Shown piece by piece: positions 1 to 11,663 of a stretch of DNA of 64,000 bases. This DNA comes from Microbotryomycetes sp. JL201 (lineage: Eukaryota > Basidiomycota > Microbotryomycetes). Within the stretch, counting starts at the first letter, position 1. Each line of letters starts with the position of its first letter. The notes beneath the pieces are model-generated. The model was not told the DNA's origin, made no database searches, and saw only the letters and a program-made list of their open reading frames with translations. The stretch is from the NCBI GenBank assembly GCA_033819885.1, contig JAQYUZ010000042.1:91087-155086 (forward strand). Reading direction: 5' to 3'. A program made the translations under genes and the position numbers.

Positions 1-782
1 GATGGTACCTTTGCATACATGACTGTCGAAGAGTGATCTCCCAGGTGTCCGCACGCCGGCAATGCGCTTGGGCAGACGAGCAGTCTAACTGAACCGGGTT
101 GACCGATAAGCACGAGAGGCCCGAGCTCAATCAATTCCTGCGAGTTCTGCATCTCAGCATCGGCGCACCGGCTTTCTCATGCTCAACTGCGCTCAAAATA
201 GTAAAGGAGCCGCACCTTTTCCTGTTTGCGAGTATTTTGGCGCGTTACACACAGTTCCAGTCAGCTCGAGGTGTTGCAGCTCGAGGTGTTGCAGCTCGAG
301 GTCGGGAACATTTTCAACAAACTCTGTAGACGCGCAAAATCGTCAGTCGGCACAAACGAGGTCCATGCTTTACTCCAGCCCGGAAAGCGGCCGAAGACGA
401 CGATGGGAAGCACTTGCGCGCACAGCGTCCAAATTCGGGGTAATAGGACTGTCCCGCTCTCCGGTTCGATCACCTCTGGGTCACCACTGACGAGTTTGGT
501 GGTGGTGATGGAGGCATAATCTCAGAGGGTCACGATTTCAGCTTTTCGAGCTGCCTCGTTATGTTTTACTAGGAGAGGAAGCAGAACACTCCTGGGCTCA
601 AGCCTGGGCAGTTACTTACGTCCAAAGTTGATTTGTTTGAATTCACGCACACGTATGGAAGCACACACAGACGTGAAGGTCACGTGACTTTCACTCCCGA
701 TGCACCTCAGTCAAGGTCTTCATTGCCCCATGAAACCTATCTACAAGCCTATATACACTCTCACGCCCTCACATATCTATCG
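1..782. other. Non-coding left flank
   Basis: No open frame here is bounded by convincing splice signals or resembles a known family. The frames that exist are short and overlap on several strands, as expected from moderately GC-rich spacer. The right part must hold the 3' untranslated region of the LEC1-type gene that ends at 783. The only structured element seen is a short 15-bp tandem repeat near 262-303. Confidence 0.6.
262..303. repeat. 15-bp tandem repeat, about 2.7 copies
   Basis: The unit cagctcgaggtgttg occurs at 262-276 and 277-291 and then partly from 292. The copies are identical, so the repeat is recent or under slippage. It lies in spacer and I see no function. Confidence 0.8.
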
Positions 783-3700
783 TCAATGCAACGCCGGCGA
801 TGTTCGCTGCGCCTGCAAAGTGCCTTTGTGCAGCTCTTCCCTGACCAATTCGACAAACAGTGGCACAAGCTGAGTAACGTGCTTGAGTTTTGGAGGCTCG
901 ATGACACGTTCACGCTTGTCTTTGTGTTTGTTGGGTAGTACCTCAAGACGAGGCTCGGTCGGCAGAGGTTTGTTGACGTCCGGTCCATCTTCTTCCGACG
1001 ATTCATCGTCATCGTCGTCTTCGTCATCATCGTCTTCGGCTGTCACGTCGGCAACGTCGCCCATCATACCGCCCAGATGCAGGTTGTCGAGCACACCCGC
1101 GACGAAAGCTGCGTCCGCATCGGCATCAGACGTCTGCCCTTTCATCATTCGCTTCTTCATCCGCTCGTGATGAGCCAGTTTGAGTTTGCGATGGTACTCT
1201 ACAATTGCGTCAACTTCGTCCATTACATCTTTGCGTTCCTGTCCTCCGACTGGCAACAGGTAGTCGAGCGAGACGGGCGTAGGTAGTCCGTCGCGAACAA
1301 AGTTGATAAACAGCTCGATCCACTTCATGAGGTTGTCAAACAAGCCTTCGCCTTTCGAGTGGACCTCGTGGACAAAGTGGTAAAATCGTTTCTCGTGTCG
1401 GGCGACCAAGTCAACAAAAATTTGGACCGTTTTTTGGGGATCGGTAAGTTTCGCTGCCCAAGAAAGGTTAGCATTCACGTATAGTTCGACTGAATTTGGC
1501 TCGACATACCGTTCTCTGCAGACTCGACCGTCTTGATGAGATCATTGATGAAAGCCTGCAAGTCCACCAACGAGTCTGCAATGTTGGCGGCCTTGTATAC
1601 CGTCGCAAGCGGTGCATAGAAAATTGTGACAATGTCCTTAAGTAGCTCTGACGTGCTGCCCTATTGGCAAATCGATGTCAGCCTGCAGTACTAACCTGCC
1701 CGTTGGACGCGAGCACTCGCCTCAAATATTAGCTCAATCATCTGCTCCTTGTCTCGTGCTTTCGTCAAGATACGCTTGAGCACATGACAATCTTCGAATA
1801 GCCATGCCTCGTCATTCGTCGGCCCCTCGTCGTCTTCCGGGTCGCTCAATTGGTTACGCTCATGCTTGTACTCTTCGTATGCAACGCTGCACCGTGCAAT
1901 GTATTGCATCGTTCGCGCATCCAGCATCGGTTCCCTTGGGCTGCGAAGAATGACCGTCATGATGTCGACATTATCCTCGACTTCAGGAACGGGTCAGCCA
2001 TTGGGGTATCATTCCAAGCGCTTTGAGTCTCACCAGCTTCGGCCTTGATGGCGTCTTGCACATCCTTCGGCGCCTCAACGTACGCCTCGACTTTTTGTAC
2101 CAGTCTGTCGTCTCCAATCTTGCGCGCCACCAGCTCTGCGTCTTCCCTCAACTCCCTTGCTTCTTCGTGCAACCCGCTTGAAAACATCTTTTGGAGCAAG
2201 CTCGAAGAGCCAAAAGGGCGAGCGAGGAACACGTCCAACACGGACCTGATCATCGCGACCGGGTTCGAGATGCGCAAGACGCTTCGAAGCATGAAGTACG
2301 GCATGAGGCCATGAATGCGCTTCAACTGAGCAAACACGGATGACGAGTTGTCGGACCCGAGGAATAGCTGGTAGATTGTCGAGGCAAGCCTGTCATCGGA
2401 CCATAATCAGTTTCGGGCGACGCTTGAGGGCAAGACGCTGGCTTACGAAATTCGTGCCCACTCAAGCACCTTCAAGTACTTTGTCGGCAAGTCGTCCACA
2501 TTTTCTGTAGTCCTGATCGTCGCAAATACCCGACTCAGACCGTCCTTTTGTACCATGTCCTCTCGGAACTCTCGAATGTACATTTCCAGCTCTGCGACAC
2601 GCTGATCGACTTCAGACCTGAAACTCTTCAGTTCCCGCTCGCGCATCTTGTCCATGTCTTCGCGAACGGCAATGTCGCGTTGTTCTGCTTCTGTCAGTTT
2701 GATTGGAGACTCTGTCAAGAAGCTTTGAAACGCCGGACTGCCCGCGAGCACGCCGTTGCGCAGAATCTGGTTCAAATACGCCCGCAAAGTCAGGCGATTG
2801 CGCTCTCGCGCAAGGGCGGGCATGGATGCAGCGGGGACAGTACTTGTACTGCCAGATGTGGTCGGAGTTGATGCGCCGCTATCGGCAGGCTGAAGCTGCG
2901 GTGAGGTGCCCGGCGAGCTTGATGGCGAGCTGACGCGAGCATCCGTCATTCGTCGGTCCTTTGCCGGCGGATTGGGAACGTGTTCCTCGATGCACTCGGC
3001 CCGAAGCTGCCATTCAACAGCCATTCGTCACGGAGGGAAGTTCCTACAGTTCCGAGGGCAACTCACAGTGTCTGCCAAGCGCTTGAAATCGCCGTAGCGC
3101 CTTCCGACAAAAATGTCGTTTCTACCTTTTTGTCTGGTGCGAATGATGAATTCTTCGTGCGATTTGTTCCTTACGCGACCTTTGATGACAACGTTCCTGA
3201 CCGACACGACGTTGATTGAAAAGTCTTCCTCTTTAGGTCCAGGCACGCTCGTCGACCCCGACGCTCTTCGGTCTCTGCCAGCTACGGGTTCAAACCGTTT
3301 GATCTGTGTCGCTGGCAACGCAGCCGTTACATGTCCATCATCTTCAACACGCACTACTTCCTCTCGTCCATCGTTTTCAACGAGTTTGATGGCGGCACTC
3401 ATGACCAAACCCAAGTGCTTTTCAAACTTGCTCGAGACGCGCTTTCGCTTCGTGTCTTGATCGCGGTCGTCTGAAGTGCTGATGTTGCGTTGGACAAACG
3501 AGTAAACGAAAGGTTGAAGCTTGTGACTGAAGAAAGTTGGTGGACTCGACGCCAAGAACGGAAACGTCAGGACGAAATGGTTAAACACAAACTTGAGAAA
3601 CGGCAAGTCGACGCTCGCTTCCTCGCTTCGCAGTTCTGCCAAAGCCTCAGCAGACCCTGGCGGTGGCGCAGGCTTCGGTACACCGTTGACGAAACGGCTC

Positions 3701-4029
3701 TTCGGGAGGAAAGGCGGGCCGAGCAAGCTAAGCGCGCCGGCAGAGTCGAGCGTCGAAAGCTCGTTGACGAATTCGAGAGTGACAAGTTCGCGTTTGAGGT
3801 AGTGCGCCCTCAGCGGTGTTAGCACGAGAGGCTTATCTGATGGGGGTTTGAGCGATTTTGCTCTCGTTGGCGTGTACAATCCAAAGTCTGAAGCCAACGA
3901 CGAAGTCCGGAGTGGCACGGATGGCCGATCAGTGTCCACAGACAGCGTCGGCCGCGATGCAATATTATCGAGCTGAGCTGGGTCCCCATTTGTGCTTGCT
4001 TGCAGGTCTAAAGGAGCAGAAGAAGCCAT
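783..4029 (-). CDS. LEC1: PX-domain lipid-binding protein with PX-associated and DUF3818 regions (LEC1/YPR097W type)
   Basis: The protein is about 990 residues in six exons. The order is an N-terminal PX-associated helical region (about residues 50-210), a PX domain (motifs FIIRTRQKGRNDIFVGRRYGD and RLADT, then LRAEC), and a long C-terminal DUF3818-like region ending in an acidic Asp/Glu stretch (complement of about 1004-1050). This order is typical of the yeast YPR097W family, which binds phosphoinositides and acts in sterol/lipid distribution. The ATG at 4029 is used; a GTG lies three codons upstream in the same frame. Introns run about 3066-3007, 2446-2390, 2033-1981, 1695-1648 and near 1512-1466. 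The first join restores the PX reading ADT-LRAEC and the fourth gives VQRAELLKDIV. Membrane targeting through PX is inferred. The family call is firm and exon 5-6 edges are less so. Confidence 0.85.
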
Positions 4030-4947
4030 CGTTGGCACGAAGCGAGTGCGAGTCGCTGTGGGTCGTTGCAGCTCAAGACAGCCAGGAGCGCTGTGTCGAT
4101 CTGCTTGAAATGATGTAACAGTCTGTGCGAGCTCGTTGTAGGCAAGCCAGTCGCAAAAGATTGGTGATGCTAGCCGAGAACGCGCGCCTGTAACCCGTAT
4201 GAATGTTCAAGTCAGCGACTGAGCCGGTCCACAGCATCCCGAGTCAATCAAATGTCCTGTGAGTATTGATGAAGACTGCTTGCGACGCCGCAGTCTCGCT
4301 GTGGCTCTGTGCTCGGCGGTGCGTCATCGGACTCGGCGCTGCAACGCCCACTTGGGTCCACACGGGGCCCAAGGTCGGATGAGGTGCTCCAGGAGACTTC
4401 ACTATTTTACAAGAGCAGGTAGGCGAGGTGTCTGAGCTCCGGCTCGCCGCTGTCCGGATCTATCGTCGTCGGTTGATTTACGCCGAGCTATGGGGGTGCA
4501 CAGGGCGGATCGCCACATTTCGTGACCCCGTGCACAGCAGAGACACGCTTGACCTTTCGCGTAATCTCAGCGCGGTACAAACAAGGCTTACCCGAGGATG
4601 GCGGGCCGAGGCGATGGCGAAGCGCAAGCGAGAGATGCCAACAGGTCTCACATCACCAAAGCCAGAGACAGACAAACATAGTCTCAAGACCACAAAGATG
4701 TTGATTCAAAAGTTTCATTGGCGCGAGAAAGTGGTAAACAAGGAACAAGAATAAATCGCGCTGAAAACGGATAGAAACAAAAGGAGAATGCGCAAGGAGG
4801 GAACGGTCGTGCACCCTGGATCATACATCGTATGGAAGACAGCCACCAAACGTCGCAAAAAAATCCGGGCGATCACCCGACCTCCCTTTTGAACGAAAAT
4901 CGCGCGACGCCGAAGCGGCAGCCGAAAAATCGCCAATTTCTATGTTC
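4030..4947. other. Intergenic spacer between LEC1-type gene and V-ATPase c gene
   Basis: About 920 bp that should contain the LEC1-type promoter and the 3' untranslated region of the V-ATPase gene, since both genes run on the minus strand. Frames of up to 108 codons exist on the plus strand near 4428-4754 but show no domain, no splice pattern and Arg-rich random composition. I see no RNA gene or repeat. Confidence 0.6.
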
Positions 4948-6159
4948 TTAGCACTGCGCAGTGTATAGATAATGTCAGTTGCTGTGATCAGAACTATAAC
5001 ATGCACACAACAGGGACCCACCTCGGGATGCTCGGAGGCACGCGAGTTGAGAATGAGCGCGACAATCAAGCCGTACAAGCCCAACACCTCGGCAAAAATG
5101 AGAATCAAGACCACTGCAAGGACGAGTAGCGATTCGATCAGCAATGCATCTACGATCATACGAAGAACAAGAAACTCACTTCCGACAAACACGCGCGACT
5201 GCGTGACAAGATGAGAAGATTTGAGTGCGTGAGAAATCTAGGGGGGCGCGCACTCTACTGACCTGTTGAGCGACACCTCGTACGCCTGCATCACCAACGA
5301 TACCGATGGCGAAACCGGCCGACAAACCGGCGAGGCCGACCGAGAGACCGGCGCCGAGCTGGACAAATCCAGTGTACAGGGCCATTGGCGACTTGATTTC
5401 ACCCGAAATGAGCACCGACACGACGAGACCGTAAATCTGTCACCGTTCGTGGATTGGATACGTCAGCTTATGCGGATAACCTGCTTCTCGTGTGAGAAAT
5501 TAGGCGAGGAGGACAGCTCACAGCGATGATACCAGCCATGACGACTGGAATGATACACTTCATCATGAGATCTGGCCTGAGAACACCCATGGCGGCGATG
5601 CCAACGCCAGACTTGGAGGTGCCGTATGATGCACCGATGCCTGCGAGTGAGATCGAGCGGAACAAAGAGTTTGAGAGGATCAGCCGACCATGATTGCGTC
5701 CGTGCAAACATCGCAAGCGATCGTCGTGTCGGACTGACAGGTGAACACGATGGCGGCCGTGCAGCCCCTGCAACGCGCGGCCATCGTCAGATGGCTGTGA
5801 TACGGTGATAGCTAGAAATTGAATTGCTGCTTACATTGCGCCGAAGAAAGGCGAGTAGATCTGTCAAGCACACGGGCACGAACAAGCGGTCAGCGTGTTG
5901 CGGGCGCGTCACTCTCTGTGGCAGACAGCTAGCACGCGACATCACTTACGGGGCATCCCTCTGAGAACGGTCTGCAAGCAACGAGACAAGAAGTGGTGGT
6001 CAGCTCGCCGTTCTTGATGCGCCAGGCGCGGATCGTCATGTGCGTCGTCGCCGTCAACCTCGTCGTCACAACGCGTGCAATACACAGCGTCCGCATCGGA
6101 GCGTAGACCAAGAGACGCTTCATGTAGACATGCATGTACACTCACGAGACGTCAGACAT
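4948..6159 (-). CDS. VMA3: V-type H+-ATPase proteolipid subunit c
   Basis: The 166-residue, four-helix proteolipid forms the proton-translocating c-ring of the vacuolar ATPase Vo sector. Splicing nine exons gives an N-terminus [21 protein letters not shown] and then family blocks [59 protein letters not shown] and [20 protein letters not shown]. The last block carries the essential Glu of helix 4. The C-terminus SRASEHPEC resembles fungal Vma3. Exons by reading are 6159-6146, 5971-5950, 5860-5835, 5767-5739, 5640-5522, 5436-5263, 5198-5180, 5113-5022 and 4953-4948. Together they give 501 nt with correct phase at every join. Length and sequence fit Vma3 better than the longer c'' subunit; Vma11 is the main alternative. 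The extreme fragmentation is unusual. Confidence 0.92.
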
Positions 6160-6639
6160 GGCGGGGATCGGGAACGGCGTCGGTGGCACAAAGACTCGGA
6201 CGGGTCCTGCGCGCGCGAGGCACAGGCGCTTCCGTCTGCCATGACTGCAGCCATCAGACCAGACAGTCGTGTATCCTTACTGTTTATGCTTGCAGCCAGA
6301 CAGTGTTATGAAAAATGTATTTTCCAACTACCCAAAGCCTGGACGTTGCGAGCGTTTCGCCTGTTGACTGTCTCAGTGCGGAACACCGAATCGTCTTCAA
6401 AACCGGCCCTCGTTGACCAGGACAGCAAAGTGTCTCACGCATGCTTCTTCCGCGCCGGTGCAGGTGACCGCACGTGGTCGCAATTCTTTGCCACCCGCAA
6501 CTGAAGACAACCTTATAACATGACAACAGGCGAGAAGAATCTGTTATACAAGATGTTTCCGAATTCCGCATGTAGAGGAGATGTTCAGCAACGGGTTTTA
6601 AGAGAGACAGGCCGGCGCAAGGTCCCAAAGTCCATGCTT
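6160..6639. other. Intergenic spacer upstream of V-ATPase c gene
   Basis: 480 bp between the start of the V-ATPase gene and the stop of the DCAF7-type gene, both on the minus strand. It should hold the VMA3 promoter and the DCAF7 3' untranslated region. Frames seen here (for example 6284-6628 minus) have no domain features. No other structure was noticed. Confidence 0.55.
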
Positions 6640-8270
6640 TTATATCCTGCCAAATATAAGATCAGTCCAATGCTTCCCTTGACAATACGTTTAGACTCAC
6701 CTCAGACACCTGACAACTTTGCCACATCCGGCCGCAACCCAATCACCGCCGCTAGCCCAAGCGACCGCGTTCACTTCAGACGGTGCAGAGTAGGCCATGA
6801 CAGGAGCAGATATCGTCTTAGGTTGTGCTGGCTGTGTTCTCGATCCAGAGCTAGATTGTTGCGGTGTCGCGATGTTTGACGAGAGGTCCCACAGCAAGAG
6901 AGTGCAGTCATCGGCTAGGCGCAACATGTCGTGTGTCAGATGATCTGAAAACTCCCTGTGGTCTCGTTCTCGAGCTCACAGCATGTTGCCAGGCATCCTG
7001 GCCCGCCCGATTCGCCACTACCTCCAGCCATCGTGGACCCTCCCCATGCCATGCCGTTCACCGCTCCTTGATGAGATTTGAGTTCCAACACAGGCACTCC
7101 AGGACTTCGAATGTCGAGAATCTGGACATCCGACGAGTCTGCGTGACAGACGGAGACGTAGGATGGCGCATGAGGAGAGAATGCTAATCTAAGCAGAGGC
7201 GAAGGTGGAGATGCGGGCGCGCCGCTCTTGTTACTTGGGTTCGGAGAGGTCGGAGTCACACCATTGTCCTTTGTACTAGTCCCCCCGGTTGTCGCGCCAT
7301 TCGATGCCGGTGCGGGTGCCGTTGCCTCGTACAAGATTGTTGAGTGCTCGAGGGATCGCAGGTCAAACATTCGCACAGACCCGTCTGCACCAACTGACGC
7401 GAAGATATCTTTTGATGCCGGCGACCATGCCACGTCGTACACTTCGCGGTCGTGGGCGATCAGTTGCGTCACAGGCGTGCCATTTGAGATGTCCCACACT
7501 GTGCAAGTCTGTCGACCATTCCTACATCAGCAAGTCGATACGCAGTACATGACGATAAACTTCACTGTATCAATCGATGACGTGACAATGTGGGTCGGCT
7601 CTAGTGCAGACCACGAAAAGCTGGTCAGAGGCGCCGAGAACTCGGCTTTCGACTATACCGAGTGATTTCAGTAAGGAGAATCATACTGTCTCGGGCTCTC
7701 GCTTACATTCGCCAGCGCCGCCCTCTGCAAGAGTCTGTGACCTGTGCTCACGTCCGTCTGTCCAATAAACTTTGCTTTACTTGCTGCGCTCGGTCCGCTG
7801 TCGTCTTGCACAAGATCCCATAGTCTGAGACAGTCACTGCTCGTCGCCACCATTTCTCTCGTGACTTCCCCAGTCGTTCCTGCTGCAGCTGCTTGAATGG
7901 TCGCGCTCAGCTTTGGCGGCGAGAACCTGACCGCGCTCGGTGGATACGGGTGACTCGCGCGGGCCACATTCGTAAAAGCGGATCCTATCCTGATCCGTTG
8001 CCCGTCTGCTGTTTTTGCATATGAACTTTCCGCATTCTGAGCATCACTGTCGTCACCGCCAGGACCAACGTTCGTGTCGTCGTCCTCGAGCTCGAGCACA
8101 GCGGTATCGATGGCTGCAATGGTTAGACTGTTTGCGTCTGCGCCTCTGGACTCGTTGTATGAACCAACGGCGAGCTTGAGTGAGGAAGTTGACGTGCCAA
8201 GTGGGGAGAACGCCAGCGCGAACGTTGGCACGTCAGAATAGTAGTCGAGCACGGTCGGCGCCCTGTCCAT
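6640..8270 (-). CDS. DCAF7: WD40-repeat protein of the DCAF7/WDR68 family
   Basis: This is a WD40 beta-propeller scaffold. The family (human DCAF7/WDR68, plant TTG1-like) binds DYRK/MINIBRAIN-type kinases and can act as a CUL4-DDB1 substrate receptor. Diagnostic blocks are SAPLTSFSWSALEPTHIVTS, SSIDTTCTVWDIS, TQLIAHDREVYDVAWSP, FASVGADGSVRMFDLRSLEH and a final repeat ending KVVRCLRI, which matches the short C-terminus of the family. Exons read 8270-7707, 7652-7566, 7508-6980, 6914-6701 and 6646-6640; the last holds only two codons and the stop. Relative to the animal protein there are extra low-complexity insertions, an acidic one near residue 60 and a Ser/Thr/Pro one after the LEHSTI block. 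The ATG at 8270 starts just before the conserved first blade, though an upstream coding exon cannot be excluded because a possible acceptor lies directly after it. Confidence 0.88.
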
Positions 8271-8724
8271 GAGCAGCTCGAGTCAGCAAGTTTGCTCGTG
8301 AAAACGAAATGATAGCGCAAGCCGGCAACGAGCAGCACAGAATCGGACCGGCAGCACAAAGCCGCTCAGACGGAGCACACGGCGACACTCGGAGCGATGC
8401 AATCTCACATTTGTTCAGCCTCCGAACTGAGTGGAACAGATGAGCTGCAAGCGAGTGCGTTTTAGTGCAGTCGGGCACAAACGATCCAAACGCAATCGGG
8501 GCCTGAGCACAACCGAAACTAGTGCTTGCGTGAATCTATAGTATGTCGCAGGTCAGAATCCAAATACAGTTGGAGTTCTTACCACTTGTGCGCGGTGTTT
8601 TTCGGTACAAAAATCTACAAAGGTCACGTGAGGGCCGAGGACGCGTAGGATCTGCTTGTCTCGACGCCACATTGGCGAGTTCGAGCCGCACGAGCGGTGC
8701 AGATTGCGCTTCTGATTGGCTGTG
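8271..8724. promoter_or_regulatory. Divergent promoter region with CACGTG element
   Basis: 454 bp between the divergent start codons of the DCAF7-type gene (minus) and the ribonuclease III gene (plus). A CACGTG palindrome lies at about 8626-8631, a site class bound by bHLH factors. A shared bidirectional promoter is an inference from the arrangement only. Confidence 0.4.
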
Positions 8725-10024
8725 ATGCACCTTCGACTGGCTACCGGAGTCACTGTAGCTGCTCATCAGCTCGGACCGCGGGTGGCACGAACCCATTCAG
8801 CCTCAAGGGCGGTGACAGCGATAGTATCGGCCGATCGGCGTTGCAAATTTGCTCAATATCAGCCATATAAACTCTACGACGTGCGCAAGACTTTATCTAC
8901 GTGCTCGGTCCGCCGCTCTGGAGAACAAAGGCGCTCGGTCGTGGCTTGTACGAATTGCATAACGGTCTTGCAAAGTCCGCTGGCGAAGTCTCGACAACAC
9001 CTGAGACTCGAAACCCCGACCAACCTGCCTTCTCTTTCCGCTCACTCGTCAGAAGTCTTCCGGTCAAGTCAGAGCCGGACAATATCACCTGGTGTCGAGC
9101 ACTTTGAGAGGCTTGAATTTATCGGTGATCGCATTCTCAACCTGATTGCAAGTCAGGTTGCTTTAACGCTGGAGCCTAGTCAAGGCGGTACCTTGAAGAA
9201 GGAGCAAAAAATGTCAGTAGCACAAATCCCGTCCGATCGCAATCCGGTCGGACACCCTCGGCGTCACGCATACTTGTCTTCTCACTAGCCAAGACCGCCT
9301 GATACAAGGGACTGTGGCTGCCGACATTGCGAAGCGATACGACTTTCAAGACAAGCTCAAGCCACTGGCATCCAATCCAAAGTTGCTAGCAGACAGGTTC
9401 GAGAGCTTCATTGGCGCGCTGTACCTCGAGCAAGGTTCGAACGCAGTGAGCGCATTCTTGACGCCTCTTTTCAGAGATGCTTTGGCAGAGTCAGGCCTCG
9501 TGCCGATCCCACAGCCGACTACTATGACTTTGTCTGTATCTCAAGGGCCTCTGCCGTCAGCGTTCGGGCCAAAGATGACTATGAAAGCAAAAAGAGTAGC
9601 GAGAAAAATTCAGGCGAAGGCGGAAAAAGCGGCTGCAATCAGGACAAAACAGCTAGCGGCGGAAGCCAATACGGGGTTCGCGGCAAGCAAAGCTTGCGCA
9701 AAGCAGAAGGCGAGCCCTATCAAATACGGTGAGCGGAATCGGTCGAACCGGCCGCGCTACACATCTGGCTGATGCATTGAACGCGCAGAACCCCTGGAAT
9801 ACCCAAGCCTTCAAGCGGCAGCAGGCTCATTCGTAAATGACCTCAAAGCAAAGTCCTACCTGCAGTACTACAGAAAGACAGCAAACAGACATTCGTTTTC
9901 GCCGCCTGGATACAGGCCCGTTGGTTTACCTCGAAAGAGCCCTGCGAGCGAGAAAACGGTGACGGCGCTGCTTCTATTGGCTGTCGAAGCGGGTTCTGTC
10001 AAGATCGAGTCAGGGACGAGATGA
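8725..10024 (+). CDS. Ribonuclease III-domain protein, probably mitochondrial
   Basis: The three-exon product is about 387 residues (8725-9212, 9289-9728, 9789-10024). One RNase III domain is clear: the signature HFERLEFIGDRILNLIAS and, later, LLADRFESFIGALYLEQG. The metal-binding acidic residues of active class I enzymes (E, E and D of ERLEFIGD; D and E of ADRFES) are all present, unlike the degenerate domains of mitochondrial ribosomal proteins mL44 and mL57. A Lys/Arg/Ala-rich segment follows (about residues 230-270). The C-terminal 80 residues show no clear double-stranded-RNA-binding domain. The long basic N-terminus without acidic residues could be a mitochondrial presequence. There is no in-frame Met between 8725 and the domain, so this start is used. 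A TATA-like catataaa at about 8863-8870 lies inside this frame, so a later start in another exon is possible. Confidence 0.75.
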
Positions 10025-10069
10025 TTCGATTTAATTTCTCTTATGATCATGCTGTAGTACCAAAACGTT

Positions 10070-11663
10070 TCACTCTAATCTGGCAGCGACTCGGGCCTGG
10101 AATTCGTCGTTTGACATGTGGTATCGCTTTTGCTGACCAATCGAAAGCTGCGTTGGGCTGACATGTAAATGAGAAGAGTCAAGCTGCATGACCTGGTGCA
10201 TGTGCCAACGCCACATCTCCCATGCTTTCTTCGGTATCGATTTGATCTGATCCGTAACCGCGAACTGTTCTTCGGAGAGAAAAATAAAGTCAGAGGCGCA
10301 TTCTGGGACTGAGAGGATTCGAGACTTGCGCTGCAACAAGCCCCAACGGCAAGGAGGGTCAACCAAGCGCGTGCAAGCAATCCGGCGTTCTTGAACCTGG
10401 CTTCAAGGCTAGTCGGATCGCCTTGTTGATTAGTCTTGAAGAGGAAGTGTCCCAAAGGCGTATGTATCAGACCAGTCAAGTTCCTCAAGACATTGTGTGC
10501 TTCTGAAAGAAACACACGAATGCTGAAGGTCAAACTGCCTACGTTTTTTGCCGCATGAGAGAAAAACTGTCAGCCATCACCTGTTCGAGCGTACCTCCGC
10601 CCAATCTCTACCTTGAGCTTCCTCGTCAGCTGGTGGAAAGAGCTATTCGTGGCCCAATCACCGATCAATTATGAGTGGCGTTCAAGAATCAATGAAGGCG
10701 CACCTGGTACATTGGATGATCTCGTGCCAGGCTCTTGCTGTTGAACGTCTCGCTCAAATATTCGAAAAGCTGTCTCCTCTCCTGATAGCTCGCTTTGTCA
10801 CCCTGAACGTCTCTCAGTGTAGCGAGATGAAGTACTTTTGGCCTAATTTGTCGATAGTACCGGCGCGACACCTTTTCCACTTTCACCAAGATTGAAGTGC
10901 TGCATCTGAAAAGGGGTATGATCTTGATGTTGCCGGCACAAAGATCCAAAAAATGGCCGATAATCCAATCGGAATCAACCAAGGTCATTTGCGCCTCGCC
11001 AAGTTGCAGTCGAGGTAGATCTCGAGACCATGGCTCCGCATCAGCAGAGATGAGTGCATCAATACAGGGCCTGCAAATAGTGCTTGCGGTCGTCACCACG
11101 ATGCCTTTGTGTTCGAATACGCGCTTAGGACCAAAGTGTTGCAACAAAGCGTTCAGGACGCTGACTCGGCAATAAAATTGGAAGAGACGAGCAAGACCTT
11201 GCTCCGTCTTGCTGTCTTTTGGGAGCGCTCTGGTCTCGTTCAAAAACTTGATTACGTCGGACGTCATTGGCGATTCGCGAGGAAGATGTTCGAGCACGAG
11301 ATTGTCCAGATTTTGGAAAACGTTATACAGTGCTGTCCCAAAATGCTCGTCGTGCAGGCAAAGAAAGAGAATTCGAGCTTCGTGGACTGCATCTCCAGAA
11401 GTCGACTCGCTCGACGCTATCGGCCTATTTCGGAATTGATCAATTTTGGCCGCATAGTTGAGTATGCTGAATCTTGCTTGATTGAGGAATTCCCAGCGGT
11501 CAGTGTCGTCCGCCTTGTATGGGATGGGCATCTGTCCGCCGTAGCCATCGCCGAGCAAAAGGTTGCTCAAAGCATAGATGATCGTGCCCCAGTTGACAGG
11601 GCTGGAGGCGGCTGACTGGCCGACTCGGACGAGATGGTGCACTGAATCTCCATTCGTCGCCAT
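10070..11663 (-). CDS. Orphan multi-exon protein C (unknown function)
   Basis: Exon 1 starts at the ATG at 11663 and runs to about 10709, encoding a globular, mostly helical sequence with no signal peptide or membrane helix. A join from MYQ to LTRKLKVEIGR (acceptor in caccag) and then to SLTFSIRVFLSEAHNVL keeps a long coding-like frame. The final exon ends at 10070 with a segment ILSVPECASDFIFLSEEQF and a tail QLSIGQQKRYHMSNDEFQ. The boundary between the last two exons is not resolved. I recognise no family. The tail resembles the RQxxR tails of orphan families A and B elsewhere in the window, preceded by a similar M...HL spacing, so it may be a distant relative. It overlaps no other gene and converges with the ribonuclease III gene 45 bp away. 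Confidence 0.55.

Noticed and set aside
4428-4754. 108-codon plus-strand frame in the LEC1/VMA3 spacer
   Set aside because: No family features and no donor or acceptor; it overlaps the expected 3' untranslated region of the V-ATPase gene.
8900-9110. Frame with GTG start (8901-9107) beside a TATA-like element
   Set aside because: It is out of frame with the ribonuclease III domain and has no ATG; the domain-bearing frame with ATG at 8725 explains the region better.
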